Shown piece after piece: positions 31,072 to 39,486 of a DNA stretch of 43,028 bases. The first letter of the stretch is position 1. Each line of letters starts with the position of its first letter. The position numbers were made by a program, and so were the translations under genes. The stretch lies in contig JAAYZQ010000322.1 in the NCBI GenBank assembly GCA_012514775.1, positions 1 to 43,028 on the forward strand, written 5' to 3'. The notes beneath the pieces are model-generated. The model was not told the DNA's origin. It searched no databases and saw only the letters and a list, made by a program, of their open reading frames with translations. The DNA comes from Anaerolineaceae bacterium. Lineage in GTDB: Bacteria > Chloroflexota > Anaerolineae > JAAYZQ01.

Positions 31072-32505
31072 ATGGCTGGCTTTGACACCTATCTTTCGCC
31101 CCTCACCTGGCGCTACGGCTCCAACGAGATGAGACGGATCTGGAGCCAGGTGCACCAGCGGCGCCTATGGCGGCGCGTCTGGGTGGCGTTGGCCGAGGCC
31201 CAAGCCGAGATGGGCCTGGTGACTTCCGCCCAGGCGGCCGATCTGAAGGCCCACGCCGACGAGGTGAACCTGGAACGCTCGCTCCAGATCGAGGCCGAGA
31301 TCAAGCACGACGTCGTGTCCGAAATCCGGGCTTTTGCCGAGCAGTGTCCCGTGGGCGGCGGCATCATCCACCTGGGCGCGACGAGCATGGACGTCAAGGA
31401 CAACGCCGACGCCTTGTGCATGGCCGCGGGCCTCGACCTGCTCCTCGACCGGCTGCGGGCGCTCCTCCTGGAGCTTGCCGGCCGCATCGAGGCAGGTGCC
31501 GGGCAGGCGTGCATGGGCTACACCCACCTGCAGCCGGCCGAGCCGACGACCACCGGCTACCGCCTGGCCCAGTATGGCCTCGACCTGCTCGTGGACCTGG
31601 AGGAGCTGCGCAGGGTGCGGCGTGGGCTGCGGGGCAAGGGCCTCAAGGGGGCCACGGGCACGTCGGCCTCCTATACGCAGCTCCTGGCCGGGCTGCCCAC
31701 CGCCTCAACGGCCGACGCGGGGCCGGCGGCGGCCCTGGAGGCGGCGGTCATGGAGCGCCTTGGCCTGCCGTCCTTCCCCGTGGCCACGCAGACCTATCCC
31801 CGCAAGCAGGACTGGCTGGTGGTAAATGCGCTGGCGGGCATCGCCGGGTCCCTCTACAAGTTTGCCTTCGACCTGCGAATCCTCCAGTCGCAGCCCTTTG
31901 GCGAGTGGAGCGAGCCCTTTGGCAGCCGCCAGGTGGGCTCGTCGGCCATGGCCTTCAAGCGCAACCCGGAGAGCGCCGAGGCCGTGGACAGCCTGGCGCG
32001 CCTGGTGCGCACCCTCCCCGGCGTGGCATGGGACAATGCCGCCCACTCGTTGCTGGAGCGCACCCTGGACGATTCCGCCAACCGGCGGCTGATCCTGCCC
32101 CAGGCCTTCCTCATCGTCGACGAGCTGCTGGGGCGTGCCCGGCGCATCATCGCCGGCATGGTCATCCGCGAGGAGGGCCTGGCGCGTAACCTGGAGCGGT
32201 ACGGGACGTTTGCCGCCACGGAGCGGGTGCTGATGGAGCTGGTCAAGGCCGGAGCCGACCGCCAGGAGATGCACGAGAGGATCAGGCAGCACAGCATGGC
32301 TGCCTGGGAGGCCGTGCAGCGCGACCCGGCGGGCGCCAATCCGCTGCCCGACCTCCTGTCTGCCGACCCGCAGATGCTGGCCCACCTGCCTGCGGCCCGC
32401 ATCCGCGAGCTTCTGGACGCGGGCAGCTACGTGGGCGACGCTCCCTGGCGCGCGCGAGAGCTGGCGCGGGCCATCCGCGAGGCGTGTGCGGCCGATGAGC
32501 GATGA
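31072..32505 (+). CDS. purB: Adenylosuccinate lyase
   Basis: A 477-residue member of the fumarase/aspartase superfamily. Signatures are HDVVSEIRAFAEQ with the active-site His, GATSMDVKDNADA, MGYTHLQPAEPTT with the general acid/base His, and the mobile-loop signature SSAMAFKRNPESAE (about 290-303), in which the usual Pro of the MP(Y/F)KRNP core is Ala. It splits SAICAR and adenylosuccinate, releasing fumarate, in purine synthesis. AGGAGG precedes ATG 31072. The C-terminal ADSL domain appears intact. The gene overlaps the start of murJ by 11 bp. No other purine genes are nearby. Confidence 0.93.
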   Translation: MAGFDTYLSPLTWRYGSNEMRRIWSQVHQRRLWRRVWVALAEAQAEMGLVTSAQAADLKAHADEVNLERSLQIEAEIKHDVVSEIRAFAEQCPVGGGIIHLGATSMDVKDNADALCMAAGLDLLLDRLRALLLELAGRIEAGAGQACMGYTHLQPAEPTTTGYRLAQYGLDLLVDLEELRRVRRGLRGKGLKGATGTSASYTQLLAGLPTASTADAGPAAALEAAVMERLGLPSFPVATQTYPRKQDWLVVNALAGIAGSLYKFAFDLRILQSQPFGEWSEPFGSRQVGSSAMAFKRNPESAEAVDSLARLVRTLPGVAWDNAAHSLLERTLDDSANRRLILPQAFLIVDELLGRARRIIAGMVIREEGLARNLERYGTFAATERVLMELVKAGADRQEMHERIRQHSMAAWEAVQRDPAGANPLPDLLSADPQMLAHLPAARIRELLDAGSYVGDAPWRARELARAIREACAADER

Positions 32506-34105
32506 GCGCCCGGGGCCGGCGCCCCGGCCCCGAGCTCCGGCCCTGAGCCCCACCACCAGGAGCATCCTACAAGCGACCACCGTGGTGACGGCCATCGCCC
32601 TGCTGGTCAAGGGCCTGGGCTTTCTGGAAAAGGTGCTCCTGGGCTATTTCTTTGGCACCGGCATGGAAGCAGATGCCTACCTGGTGGCCTACAGCCTGCC
32701 CTTCAGCGCCTACATCGTCCTTCGCGAAGTCGTCAAGCCGGCCTTCCTGCCCACCTTCCTGCGCACCCGGCAGGCGTCGGAGAGAGACGGGCTGCGGCTC
32801 CTGGCGGTGAGCGGCACGGTGCTCCTGCTCCTCCTGGCCGTGGCGACGGCTGCCGGGATGGCCCTGGCCGGGCCCCTCGTGGGCCTGGCGGCGCCCGGCT
32901 TTGGCCCCGAACAGCGGTCCCTGACAATCCGCCTGGCCCGCATCGTCATGCCCGCGCTGCTCCTGCTGGGCCTTTCGACCCTCACCACGGCGGCGCTCCA
33001 CGCCCGCAAGCAGTTCGTGCTGCCCGCCCTGGGCGAGGCGTCCTTTCGCCTGGGGCCCATCGCCTCCCTGCTCCTGGTGGGCGGCGTGCCGGCGGCTGCC
33101 GCCGGCATGGCCCTGGGCGCCCTGGGGAAACTGGCCATCGAGGGCCTGGGGCTGCGCCGCCACGTGGCCGGCGTCCGGCCCAGCCTGGACCTGGCCTTCG
33201 AGCCGGTGCGTACCGTGGGTCGCCTGGCGGCGCCCCTCCTGGCGGCCCTCTTCCTGTCGCTGTTCGTCGGCCCGCTGGTGGAGAATGCCTTTGCCAGCCG
33301 CCAGGGCGTGGGCGGCGTGGCGGCCCTGGCCTATTCGCGCAAGATCGCCGAAACCCTGACGACCATCCTGCCCTACACCCTGGGCCTGGTCCTGTTGCCC
33401 TTCTCCGCCGAGATGGCTGCCCGCAAGGATGCGGAAGGGTTGAGCGCGACGCTCTCGGGCGCGCTGCGGGCGCTGATCCTGCTTTTCCTGCCCGTGGCCA
33501 TCGGGCTGATGGTGCTGCGCGAGCCCTTTGTGCGGCTGCTGCTCGAGCGGGGCGCCTTCACGGCGGCGTCCACGGCGCTGACGGCCGGACCGCTCCTGTT
33601 CTACGGCCTGGCGCTGCTGCCCTTTGTGCTGGAGGTGGTCGTCATCCAGTTCTTTTTCGCGCGGCAGGATACGCTGACGCCGGTCCTGGCTGACGCTACG
33701 ACCTTTGCCCTGAACGTGGCGCTCATCGCGGTGCTGTCGCCCGGCATGGGGCTGGCCGGGATTGCCCTGGCGGCTGCCCTGGCCAAGGGAGTCAAGGTCC
33801 TCAGCCTGCTGCTGCTCTTCCAGCGGCGCGTGCCGGCCTTTCGCCTGCAAGCGCTGGCGCCCTTTGCCGTCAAGATGATCGTGGCCGGGTTGGCTGCCGC
33901 GGCTGTGCTCCTGGGCTTTGCCGCCCTGGCACAGGAGCAGGCCACGGCCGGGGGGTTGCTGCTCCTGGTGGCCTACCTTGTGGCCGCTGCCGTCCTGGGC
34001 GGCGGCACCTTCTTTCTCATCGCCTGGGCCCTGGGCGTGGGCGAGACCCGCGACATCATCCGGCGGGCGGGGGCGTTGCTGCCCGGCCGCCCGCCGCGCT
34101 CGTAG
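32495..34105 (+). CDS. murJ: MurJ/MviN-type lipid II flippase
   Basis: A membrane protein of 536 residues with about fourteen hydrophobic helices and the MviN-family N terminus: VKGLGFLEKVLLGYFFGTGMEADAY, then LREVVKPAFLPTF. MurJ moves lipid-linked peptidoglycan precursors to the outer leaflet of the cytoplasmic membrane. I choose ATG 32495 (MSDERPGP), overlapping the end of purB by 11 bp, rather than GTG 32486. The conserved basic residues of the central cavity cannot be verified by eye. A related role in exporting another polyprenyl-linked glycan is possible, since MviN-like proteins also occur in exopolysaccharide systems. It ends 7 bp from the convergent FHA gene with no visible terminator between them. 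Confidence 0.85.
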   Translation: MSDERPGPAPRPRAPALSPTTRSILQATTVVTAIALLVKGLGFLEKVLLGYFFGTGMEADAYLVAYSLPFSAYIVLREVVKPAFLPTFLRTRQASERDGLRLLAVSGTVLLLLLAVATAAGMALAGPLVGLAAPGFGPEQRSLTIRLARIVMPALLLLGLSTLTTAALHARKQFVLPALGEASFRLGPIASLLLVGGVPAAAAGMALGALGKLAIEGLGLRRHVAGVRPSLDLAFEPVRTVGRLAAPLLAALFLSLFVGPLVENAFASRQGVGGVAALAYSRKIAETLTTILPYTLGLVLLPFSAEMAARKDAEGLSATLSGALRALILLFLPVAIGLMVLREPFVRLLLERGAFTAASTALTAGPLLFYGLALLPFVLEVVVIQFFFARQDTLTPVLADATTFALNVALIAVLSPGMGLAGIALAAALAKGVKVLSLLLLFQRRVPAFRLQALAPFAVKMIVAGLAAAAVLLGFAALAQEQATAGGLLLLVAYLVAAAVLGGGTFFLIAWALGVGETRDIIRRAGALLPGRPPRS

Positions 34106-34112
34106 CGGGTGG

Positions 34113-35822
34113 CTACGGCTCCAGCACCGCGATCTCTTGCGTGAGGGCGTTGCCCTCGCCCTCTTCGATCTCGTCCACCTGGCCGTAGACGTCGACCGTG
34201 GCCGTGGTCGGCCAGGCCTCGTGGGTGGCACCGGGTAGCCAGGTGTAGGTCAGCTCCATCGCCTTGCCGCCGGCCAGCCCCGGCACGTCCCACTCCACCG
34301 GAACGGCCTCGGTTCCCTCGGGTGCCCAGCGCAGGACAAACGCCCCGGCGTCCACCGGCCCGTCGTTGCGCACCGTGACCCGCACCTCGCACTTGCCCAC
34401 GCGAAAGCAGGGGTTGGGCTCGAACAGGATGGACTCTACGACCAGGTCGGCCAGCTCGGCCAGCCCCACCGGCGAGACGTCCACCACCGCCTCGGCTTCC
34501 GTCGTCCCCCCGGGCCCGATGGCGGTCATCCTGTAGGTCGTCCTGGCACCCGGGCAGATCTCGGCTTCGCCGGGCGTCGCCACCCCGCCGATGCCGTTGT
34601 CGATGGTCACCTCGGCGGCGTAATCCACCTTGCCCCAGGCGAGGGTCACGCACTCGCCGGCCTCGATGCTCGCCGGCCGCGCGGAGAAGAAGGCGATCAC
34701 CGGCTTCTGGGACGTGTCGCTGGAGATGATGAGGCTGGCGCGGGCGGTGTGCGTTCCCTCCGGGCTGGTGGCCGTCAGCTCGTACACCGTCGTCTCGGCC
34801 GGGCAGACCTCCATGCTGCCCGGCGTGCCCACCCCGCCGATGCCCGGCTCGATGATGGCCTCGGTGGCGTTCTCGACCTTGCCCCATTCGAGCTGGGCGC
34901 AGCCGCCGGGGGCGACGATGCTGGGCACGACGCGCAGGTATTCGATGATCGAGCCCCTGGGCTCTTGCACCGTGACCTGGATGCTCTCTTCGGTGGTTCC
35001 GCCGGCGCCCGTGGCCTCCAGCCGGTAGGCCTTGGACTCGCCGGGGCAGACGTCGATCTTGCCCGAGGTGCCCACCCGGCCAATGTCGCTGAGCAGCACG
35101 CGGTTGGCGTTCTCGATGAGCCCCCACTCCAGGCGCGTGCACCGGCCCCTGTCGATAATGGGCGGGTTGGCGCGAAAGACGCCGATGGTGGGCAACACGC
35201 CCGGTGTGTCGCTGGCTTCCGCCGACGGCGCCGGGGGCAGGGTGGGCTCGGGCGAGGGCGGGGCCACGGTCGGCAGGGCGGTCTCGCCCGGGGCAGGCAG
35301 GGTCGACTCCGTGGCGGGCGAGGGCAGGGTCGTCGCACCGCCCACCGCCACGTCGGTTGCGGCCGATGGGGGCGTCGCCTGCTCCTCCTCTCCCTGGAGC
35401 CTGGGCCACAGCAGGAAGGCGCCGGCGACCAGAGCCAGGAGCCCCAGAACCGCGATGACGGCCAGCCAGGGACTGCGCCGCGGCCTGAGGGGCATCGTGG
35501 CGGCCTCCACCAGCGTGTCGTGGCGGGCGGCTGCCGCCGGAAACTCGAGCAGGAATTGGCTCTGGCCGATGCGGATCAGGTCGCCGTGGCGTAGCACGTG
35601 GGGCTCGTGGATGGGCCGCCCGTTGACGAATGTGCCGTTGGCGCTGTCCAGGTCGCGAATGGCCCAGCGCCCGCCGTGGACCGCGATCTCGGCGTGGTGA
35701 CGCGAGACGTTTGGGTCCGGCACGACTACGGTGTTGTCCTCGTGGCGGCCGATGGTGACGACCTCAAAGCCCAGGGGAAAAACCTGCCCGCTTTCCTGCT
35801 CGACCAGCTTGCCAAGGCTCAT
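34113..35822 (-). CDS. FHA-domain membrane protein with extracellular Ig-like and CARDB domains
   Basis: A 569-residue protein. FHA domain at about 10-95, with the phosphothreonine-binding residues intact (TIGRHEDN, VSRHHAEI, NGTFVNG). A single TM follows a basic stretch (PLRPRRSPWL, TM about 118-139), then a Pro/Thr/Ser-rich stalk (145-215). Three repeats of about 85 residues each carry one Cys near the start (RCTRLEW, GCAQLEWGKV, ECVTLAWGKV) and one near the middle (VCPGE, VCPAE, ICPGA), with the shared IGGV.TPG motif. A C-terminal CARDB-like domain (LVVESILFEPNPCFR...VRNDGPVDAG) ends the chain. The FHA domain should be cytoplasmic and the repeats outside. ATG 35822 has GGAGGAGAG upstream; the open frame extends further but without support. 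The cognate Ser/Thr kinase is not in this window. Confidence 0.85.
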   Translation of the reverse strand: MSLGKLVEQESGQVFPLGFEVVTIGRHEDNTVVVPDPNVSRHHAEIAVHGGRWAIRDLDSANGTFVNGRPIHEPHVLRHGDLIRIGQSQFLLEFPAAAARHDTLVEAATMPLRPRRSPWLAVIAVLGLLALVAGAFLLWPRLQGEEEQATPPSAATDVAVGGATTLPSPATESTLPAPGETALPTVAPPSPEPTLPPAPSAEASDTPGVLPTIGVFRANPPIIDRGRCTRLEWGLIENANRVLLSDIGRVGTSGKIDVCPGESKAYRLEATGAGGTTEESIQVTVQEPRGSIIEYLRVVPSIVAPGGCAQLEWGKVENATEAIIEPGIGGVGTPGSMEVCPAETTVYELTATSPEGTHTARASLIISSDTSQKPVIAFFSARPASIEAGECVTLAWGKVDYAAEVTIDNGIGGVATPGEAEICPGARTTYRMTAIGPGGTTEAEAVVDVSPVGLAELADLVVESILFEPNPCFRVGKCEVRVTVRNDGPVDAGAFVLRWAPEGTEAVPVEWDVPGLAGGKAMELTYTWLPGATHEAWPTTATVDVYGQVDEIEEGEGNALTQEIAVLEP

Positions 35823-35864
35823 GCGTTCTCTCCTCCTCGATGCCCAGGTGGGCGTGGCCGTTGG

Positions 35865-35894
35865 AGTATACCACACTCCTGCCGCTCCCGCCAA
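35865..35894 (-). promoter_or_regulatory. Promoter of the FHA-domain gene
   Basis: On the minus strand TTGGCG (35894-35889) and TATACT (35870-35865) are 18 bp apart, about 45 bp before the start codon. Confidence 0.55.
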
Positions 35895-36030
35895 ATTCCA
35901 CCTGTGCCTCCAGCGACGCTTTCCACAGGCGCAGGCTCGACCGGCTGCAACCCGGCGCTCGCTCCGGCGTATTGTATGCAAGGGGCGCGGCGCGGCCCGC
36001 CCCGTCAGATCCCGGAAGGAGACGAAAACC

Positions 36031-36336
36031 ATGAGTGAGCAAGAACCAATCGAGGCGGAGGGGACCCAGGAGCAGGGCCCCGTGATCGAAGAGATAAAGG
36101 TCGCGGGCCGCGACCTGGTTAAGACCGTCAACGATCTGATCCACGAGGCCACCGTCAGGCGCATCACGGTCGAGCGCAAGGGACGCACCCTCGTCGACCT
36201 GCCGTTGCCCCTGGGCGTGGCCGCCGGCGTCGTGCTGGGCGTCTACATGCCCGTCTTTTCGGCCATCACAGGCCTCGGCGCCCTGTTGACAGGATGCACC
36301 GTTCGCGTCGAGCGCGACGCGCCGGCTGCCGAATAA
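36031..36336 (+). CDS. DUF4342-family small membrane-associated protein
   Basis: A 101-residue protein. An acidic N terminus (residues 1-20) is followed by a helical segment with VKTVNDLIHEATVRRITVERKGRTLVDLPLPLG, here noted only as matching the DUF4342 pattern of a basic ITV/I-x-(K/R) strand and a Leu/Pro motif, then one or two hydrophobic helices (about 67-92) and a short tail. The function of this family is unknown. The start ATG 36031 has GGAAGGA upstream. It is divergent from the FHA gene and is followed by a strong terminator, so it is probably transcribed alone. Confidence 0.75.
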   Translation: MSEQEPIEAEGTQEQGPVIEEIKVAGRDLVKTVNDLIHEATVRRITVERKGRTLVDLPLPLGVAAGVVLGVYMPVFSAITGLGALLTGCTVRVERDAPAAE

Positions 36337-36359
36337 ACACGACCTGTCGCAGCCTGTGA

Positions 36360-36407
36360 GCCCGGCCGCGCGCCCCTAGCCGGGGGCGTCGGGGCCGGGC
36401 CTTTTGT
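36360..36407 (+). terminator. Rho-independent terminator after the DUF4342 gene
   Basis: GCCCGGCC (36360-36367) pairs with GGCCGGGC (36393-36400), with an inner CGCCCC/GGGGCG stem, followed by CTTTTGTT. Confidence 0.8.
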
Positions 36408-36420
36408 TGCGCCGGCACGT

Positions 36421-36494
36421 TGTCAACGGATTGGAAACGAATAAACGAATAAGAGAGAGACGGAATTCGTTTCTTCGTTTGCTATTCGTTGACA
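36421..36494. repeat. 74-bp nested inverted repeat, AT-rich island
   Basis: The ends TGTCAACG (36421-36428) and CGTTGACA (36487-36494) are perfect inverted copies. Inside are GAAACGAAT/ATTCGTTTC (36434-36442 and 36465-36473) and AACGAATA/TATTCGTT (36444-36451 and 36483-36490). The centre is GAGAGAGA. The base composition is strikingly AT-rich for this genome. No ORF fits. It may be an interspersed repeat or a protein-binding array of ACGAAT units. Confidence 0.65.
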
Positions 36495-36564
36495 GGGCAT
36501 CGGGCGCAGTCCCCGACCCCTTTCACGAACAACTCGTTGTCGCCACCAAGAAAGCGGGGGGCAG

Positions 36565-36593
36565 TTGCCCCGCACTGCTCCCTGTGGTAGAAT
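36565..36593 (+). promoter_or_regulatory. Promoter of dtd
   Basis: TTGCCC (36565-36570) and TAGAAT (36588-36593) are 17 bp apart, 36 bp before the start codon. Confidence 0.6.
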
Positions 36594-36629
36594 AAGCCCA
36601 TTCCACTCACGGCAGGAGGGCCGGCAAAC

Positions 36630-37085
36630 ATGAGGGCTATCATTCAACGGGTAAGCCGGGGGCGCGTATCGGTGGAGGGCAAGACGCTGGGCGAGATCGG
36701 CGCCGGCATGGTCATCCTCCTCGGCGCCGGCCACGGCGACGGGCAGGCCGACGCGGACCGCCTGGCCGACAAGATCACCAACCTGCGCATCTTTTCCGAT
36801 GCGGAGGGCAAGACCAACCTGTCGCTCCTCGACGTGGGGGGCGAGGCGCTGGTCATCTCGCAGTTCACGCTCTATGCCGACTGCCGCAAGGGCCGGCGCC
36901 CCAGCTTTGTCTATGCCGCCCCGCCCGACGTGGCCGAGCCCCTGGTGGAGTATTTTGCCGGCCGCCTGCGCCAGAACGGCGTGCCCCGGGTGGAGATGGG
37001 CGAGTTCGGCGCCATGATGCTGGTCGAGATCCACAACGACGGCCCCTTTACCATCTACCTGGACAGCACCGACCTGACCAGGTAG
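36630..37085 (+). CDS. dtd: D-aminoacyl-tRNA deacylase
   Basis: A 151-residue protein of standard DTD length. It removes D-amino acids (and glycine from mischarged tRNA-Ala) from tRNA. Both family motifs are present: SQFTLYAD (77-84) and NDGPFT (136-141), the latter bearing the Gly-Pro pair with the cis-peptide that enforces chirality. The N terminus [17 protein letters not shown] is typical. GGAGGG lies before ATG 36630. The gene has its own promoter; only 7 bp separate its stop from the -35 box of the pyr operon promoter. Confidence 0.96.
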   Translation: MRAIIQRVSRGRVSVEGKTLGEIGAGMVILLGAGHGDGQADADRLADKITNLRIFSDAEGKTNLSLLDVGGEALVISQFTLYADCRKGRRPSFVYAAPPDVAEPLVEYFAGRLRQNGVPRVEMGEFGAMMLVEIHNDGPFTIYLDSTDLTR

Positions 37086-37092
37086 CCGCCGG

Positions 37093-37121
37093 TTGACAAA
37101 TCGGCGGCGCTGTTTTACAAT
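37093..37121 (+). promoter_or_regulatory. Promoter of the pyrimidine operon
   Basis: TTGACA (37093-37098) and TACAAT (37116-37121) are 17 bp apart, a near-consensus promoter. The leader to the start codon is only about 25 bases, too short for a PyrR-type attenuator. Confidence 0.8.
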
Positions 37122-37153
37122 CTGCCTACCACCTTGCTTGAAAGGATAGAGCC

Positions 37154-38554
37154 ATGGATTTCTATCAGTGGCTGGCCGATGCGGCGCAGCGCAATGGCAG
37201 CCTGCTGTGCGTCGGGCTGGACACGCGCCTGGACCGGCTGCCGGCCGGCGAAACCCTCTTTGACTTTAACCGGCGCATCGTCGATGCCACCCGCGACCTG
37301 GTGTGCGCCTACAAGCCCAACTCGGCCTTTTACGAAGTGGCCGGCCCCGAGGGCCTGGAAGACCTGCGGCGCACCGTGGCCTACGTCCACGAGGTGGCCA
37401 ACGTGCCCGTCATCCTCGACGCCAAGCGGGGTGACATCGGCTCCACGGCCGAGGCCTATGCCCGCGCCGCCTTCCAGACCTGGGGCGCCGACGCCCTGAC
37501 CGTCAGCCCCTACCTGGGCGGCGATTCGGTGGCGCCTTTTACCGCCCACGCCGGGCGCGGCGTCTTTGTCCTGTGCCACACCTCCAACCTGGGCGCCACC
37601 GACCTCCAGACCCTGCCATGTCAGGGCCGGCCCCTGTTCGAGATCGTGGCCGAGAAGGGGGCCGCCTGGGGCACCGGCCTCGTCGTCGGCGCCACCTATC
37701 CCCAGGCCCTGGCCCGGGTGCGCGCCCTGGCGCCGGAGGCCTGGATCTTGCTTCCCGGCGTTGGCGCCCAGGGGGGCGACCTGGCGGCGGCGCTGGCAGC
37801 CGGCCTGCGGGCCGACGGCCTGGGGCTGGTGATCAACTCGTCGCGGGAGGTGCTCTATGCCCCCGATCCGCGGCAGGCGGCCCTGGGCCTGCGGGACCGC
37901 ATCGAGGCGGGGCGCATCGAGGTGGCGGCCCGTGCGGCGCCCGCGGCCACACCTGGCGACGGCCTGTCGCTGGCGCTGTTCGACATCGGCGCCGTGCAAT
38001 TCGGCCGGTTCACCCTGGCCTCGGGGCAAGAGTCGCCCATTTACATGGATCTGCGCCTCCTGGCCTCGCATCCTGCCGTGCTGCGTCGCGTGGCACAGGC
38101 CTATGCCCGCCTGGTGAGCGACCGGGGCCTGGCCGGGGCCGACGTCTGCCTGGCCGCCATCCCCTACGCGGCCCTGCCCATCGGCACGGCCGTCGCCATG
38201 GAGCTGGACCTGCCCCTCGTCTACCCGCGCAAGGAGGCCAAGGCCTACGGCACCGCCCGCCAGGTGGAAGGCCAGTTTCGGCGGGGCGACCGAGCCGTGG
38301 TCCTGGACGACCTGGTGACCACGGGCGGCAGCAAGCTGGCAGCCATCGAACCCCTGCAAGCGGCCGGGCTGGAGGTGCGGGACGTGGTGGTCCTCATCGA
38401 CCGCGAGCAGGGGGGTTGCCAGGAGCTGGCCGCGGCCGGCTACCGGCTGCACGCCGTCCTGGGCCTGCGCCAGATCCTCGACGAGTTGGTGGCCGCCGGC
38501 CGCATCGACGCCGGGCGCCGCGACGAGGTGGCGGCCTTCTTGTGGGGCGGCTAG
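37154..38554 (+). CDS. pyrFE: Bifunctional OMP decarboxylase / orotate phosphoribosyltransferase (PyrF-PyrE fusion)
   Basis: A 466-residue fusion. The N-terminal half (1-270) is an orotidine-5'-phosphate decarboxylase with the catalytic DAKRGDIGSTAEAYA (Asp89, Lys91, Asp94), the pattern of the subfamily 2 enzymes. The C-terminal half (about 277-466) is an orotate phosphoribosyltransferase with the PRPP-binding motif VVLDDLVTTGGS (about 383-394) and YPRKEAKAYGT. Together they turn orotate plus PRPP into OMP and then UMP. The domain order is the reverse of animal UMP synthase (OPRT first). ATG 37154 has AAAGGA upstream. pyrD starts 2 bp after the stop. The two halves are joined without a break, so one polypeptide is expected. 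Confidence 0.95.
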   Translation: MDFYQWLADAAQRNGSLLCVGLDTRLDRLPAGETLFDFNRRIVDATRDLVCAYKPNSAFYEVAGPEGLEDLRRTVAYVHEVANVPVILDAKRGDIGSTAEAYARAAFQTWGADALTVSPYLGGDSVAPFTAHAGRGVFVLCHTSNLGATDLQTLPCQGRPLFEIVAEKGAAWGTGLVVGATYPQALARVRALAPEAWILLPGVGAQGGDLAAALAAGLRADGLGLVINSSREVLYAPDPRQAALGLRDRIEAGRIEVAARAAPAATPGDGLSLALFDIGAVQFGRFTLASGQESPIYMDLRLLASHPAVLRRVAQAYARLVSDRGLAGADVCLAAIPYAALPIGTAVAMELDLPLVYPRKEAKAYGTARQVEGQFRRGDRAVVLDDLVTTGGSKLAAIEPLQAAGLEVRDVVVLIDREQGGCQELAAAGYRLHAVLGLRQILDELVAAGRIDAGRRDEVAAFLWGG

Positions 38555-38556
38555 CC

Positions 38557-39486
38557 GTGCCGGAATTGGGCGTCGACCTGTGCGGAGTGGCGCTGCCCAC
38601 CCCCCTCATCCTGGCCAGCGGCATCCTGGGGACCGAGGCCGAGCTCCTGGCCCGCGTGGCGCGGGCCGGGGCGGGCGCCGTCACCGCCAAGTCGTGCAGC
38701 CTGAAGCCGCGGGCCGGGCACCCCAATCCCACGGTCCTGGCCTGGGGGCCCGGCCTCATCAACGCCGTGGGCCTGGCCAACCCCGGCGTCGAGGCCGAAA
38801 TCGAGGAGCTGCGCCGCGCAAAGGCCATGCTCCGGCCCCTGGGCGCCGCCCTGGTGGGCAGCGTCTTTGCCGACACCGTCGAGAATTTTGGGCGCGTGGC
38901 AGGCCGCCTGGCCGAAGCCGGGCCCGACCTCCTGGAGGTCAACATCTCTTGCCCCAACGTCCACGACGAGTTCGGCACACCCTTTGCCGCCGATCCGGGC
39001 GCGGCCGGCGAGGTGACGGCCGCCGTGTGCGAGGCTGTGGCGGGACGCATGCCCGTCCTGGTCAAGCTGTCGCCCAACGTGGCCGACGTGGCGGCGGTGG
39101 CGCGGGCCGTGGCGGCCAACGGCGCCGACGGCATCAGCGCCATCAACACCCTGACCGGCATGGTCATCGACGTCCATGCCGCGCGGCCCATCCTGGCCAA
39201 CCGCACCGGCGGCCTGTCGGGCCCCGCCATCCGGCCCCTGGCCGTGCGCTGCGTGTGGCAGATCTACGAGGCGGTGGACCTGCCCATCGTGGGCATGGGC
39301 GGCGTGAGCAGCGGCCGCGACGCGGCCGAGATGATCATGGCCGGCGCCACGGCCGTGGGCGTCGGCTCGGCCGTCTATGACGAGGGGCCCGCGGTCTTTA
39401 CCCGGGTCTGCCACGAGCTGGCGGCGCTCGTGGACGAGCTGGGCTACGGCTCGCTGGCCGAGATGCGCGGGGTGGCCCACCGATGA
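38557..39486 (+). CDS. pyrD: Dihydroorotate dehydrogenase, class 1B catalytic subunit
   Basis: A 309-residue FMN enzyme with the class 1 catalytic cysteine Cys132 in VNISCPNV, the motifs TAKSCSLKPRAGHPNP and GLANPGV, LVKLSPNV, the orotate-binding INTLTGM and IVGMGGVSSGRDA near the FMN phosphate. Class 1B enzymes work as PyrD2-PyrK2 with NAD+ as acceptor, and pyrK follows directly, which fixes the class. The start GTG 38557 lies 2 bp after the pyrFE stop; a GTG at 38542 is possible. The open frame reaches back to 37573 but that part is the shadow of pyrFE. It ends with ATGA overlapping pyrK. Confidence 0.94.
   Translation: MPELGVDLCGVALPTPLILASGILGTEAELLARVARAGAGAVTAKSCSLKPRAGHPNPTVLAWGPGLINAVGLANPGVEAEIEELRRAKAMLRPLGAALVGSVFADTVENFGRVAGRLAEAGPDLLEVNISCPNVHDEFGTPFAADPGAAGEVTAAVCEAVAGRMPVLVKLSPNVADVAAVARAVAANGADGISAINTLTGMVIDVHAARPILANRTGGLSGPAIRPLAVRCVWQIYEAVDLPIVGMGGVSSGRDAAEMIMAGATAVGVGSAVYDEGPAVFTRVCHELAALVDELGYGSLAEMRGVAHR

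Noticed and set aside
32567..34231. 554-codon minus-strand frame opposite murJ
   Set aside because: Composition is dominated by Gln, Gly, His and Arg with no domain, while the plus strand encodes a typical polytopic transporter.
35823..36188. Upstream extension of the FHA-protein frame into the DUF4342 gene
   Set aside because: The FHA family N terminus begins at ATG 35822 with a strong Shine-Dalgarno; the extension runs antisense to another gene and past the predicted promoter.
37573..38556. Upstream extension of the pyrD frame through pyrFE
   Set aside because: The extension is in the wrong frame of a conserved enzyme and begins well inside it; pyrD homology starts at GTG 38557.
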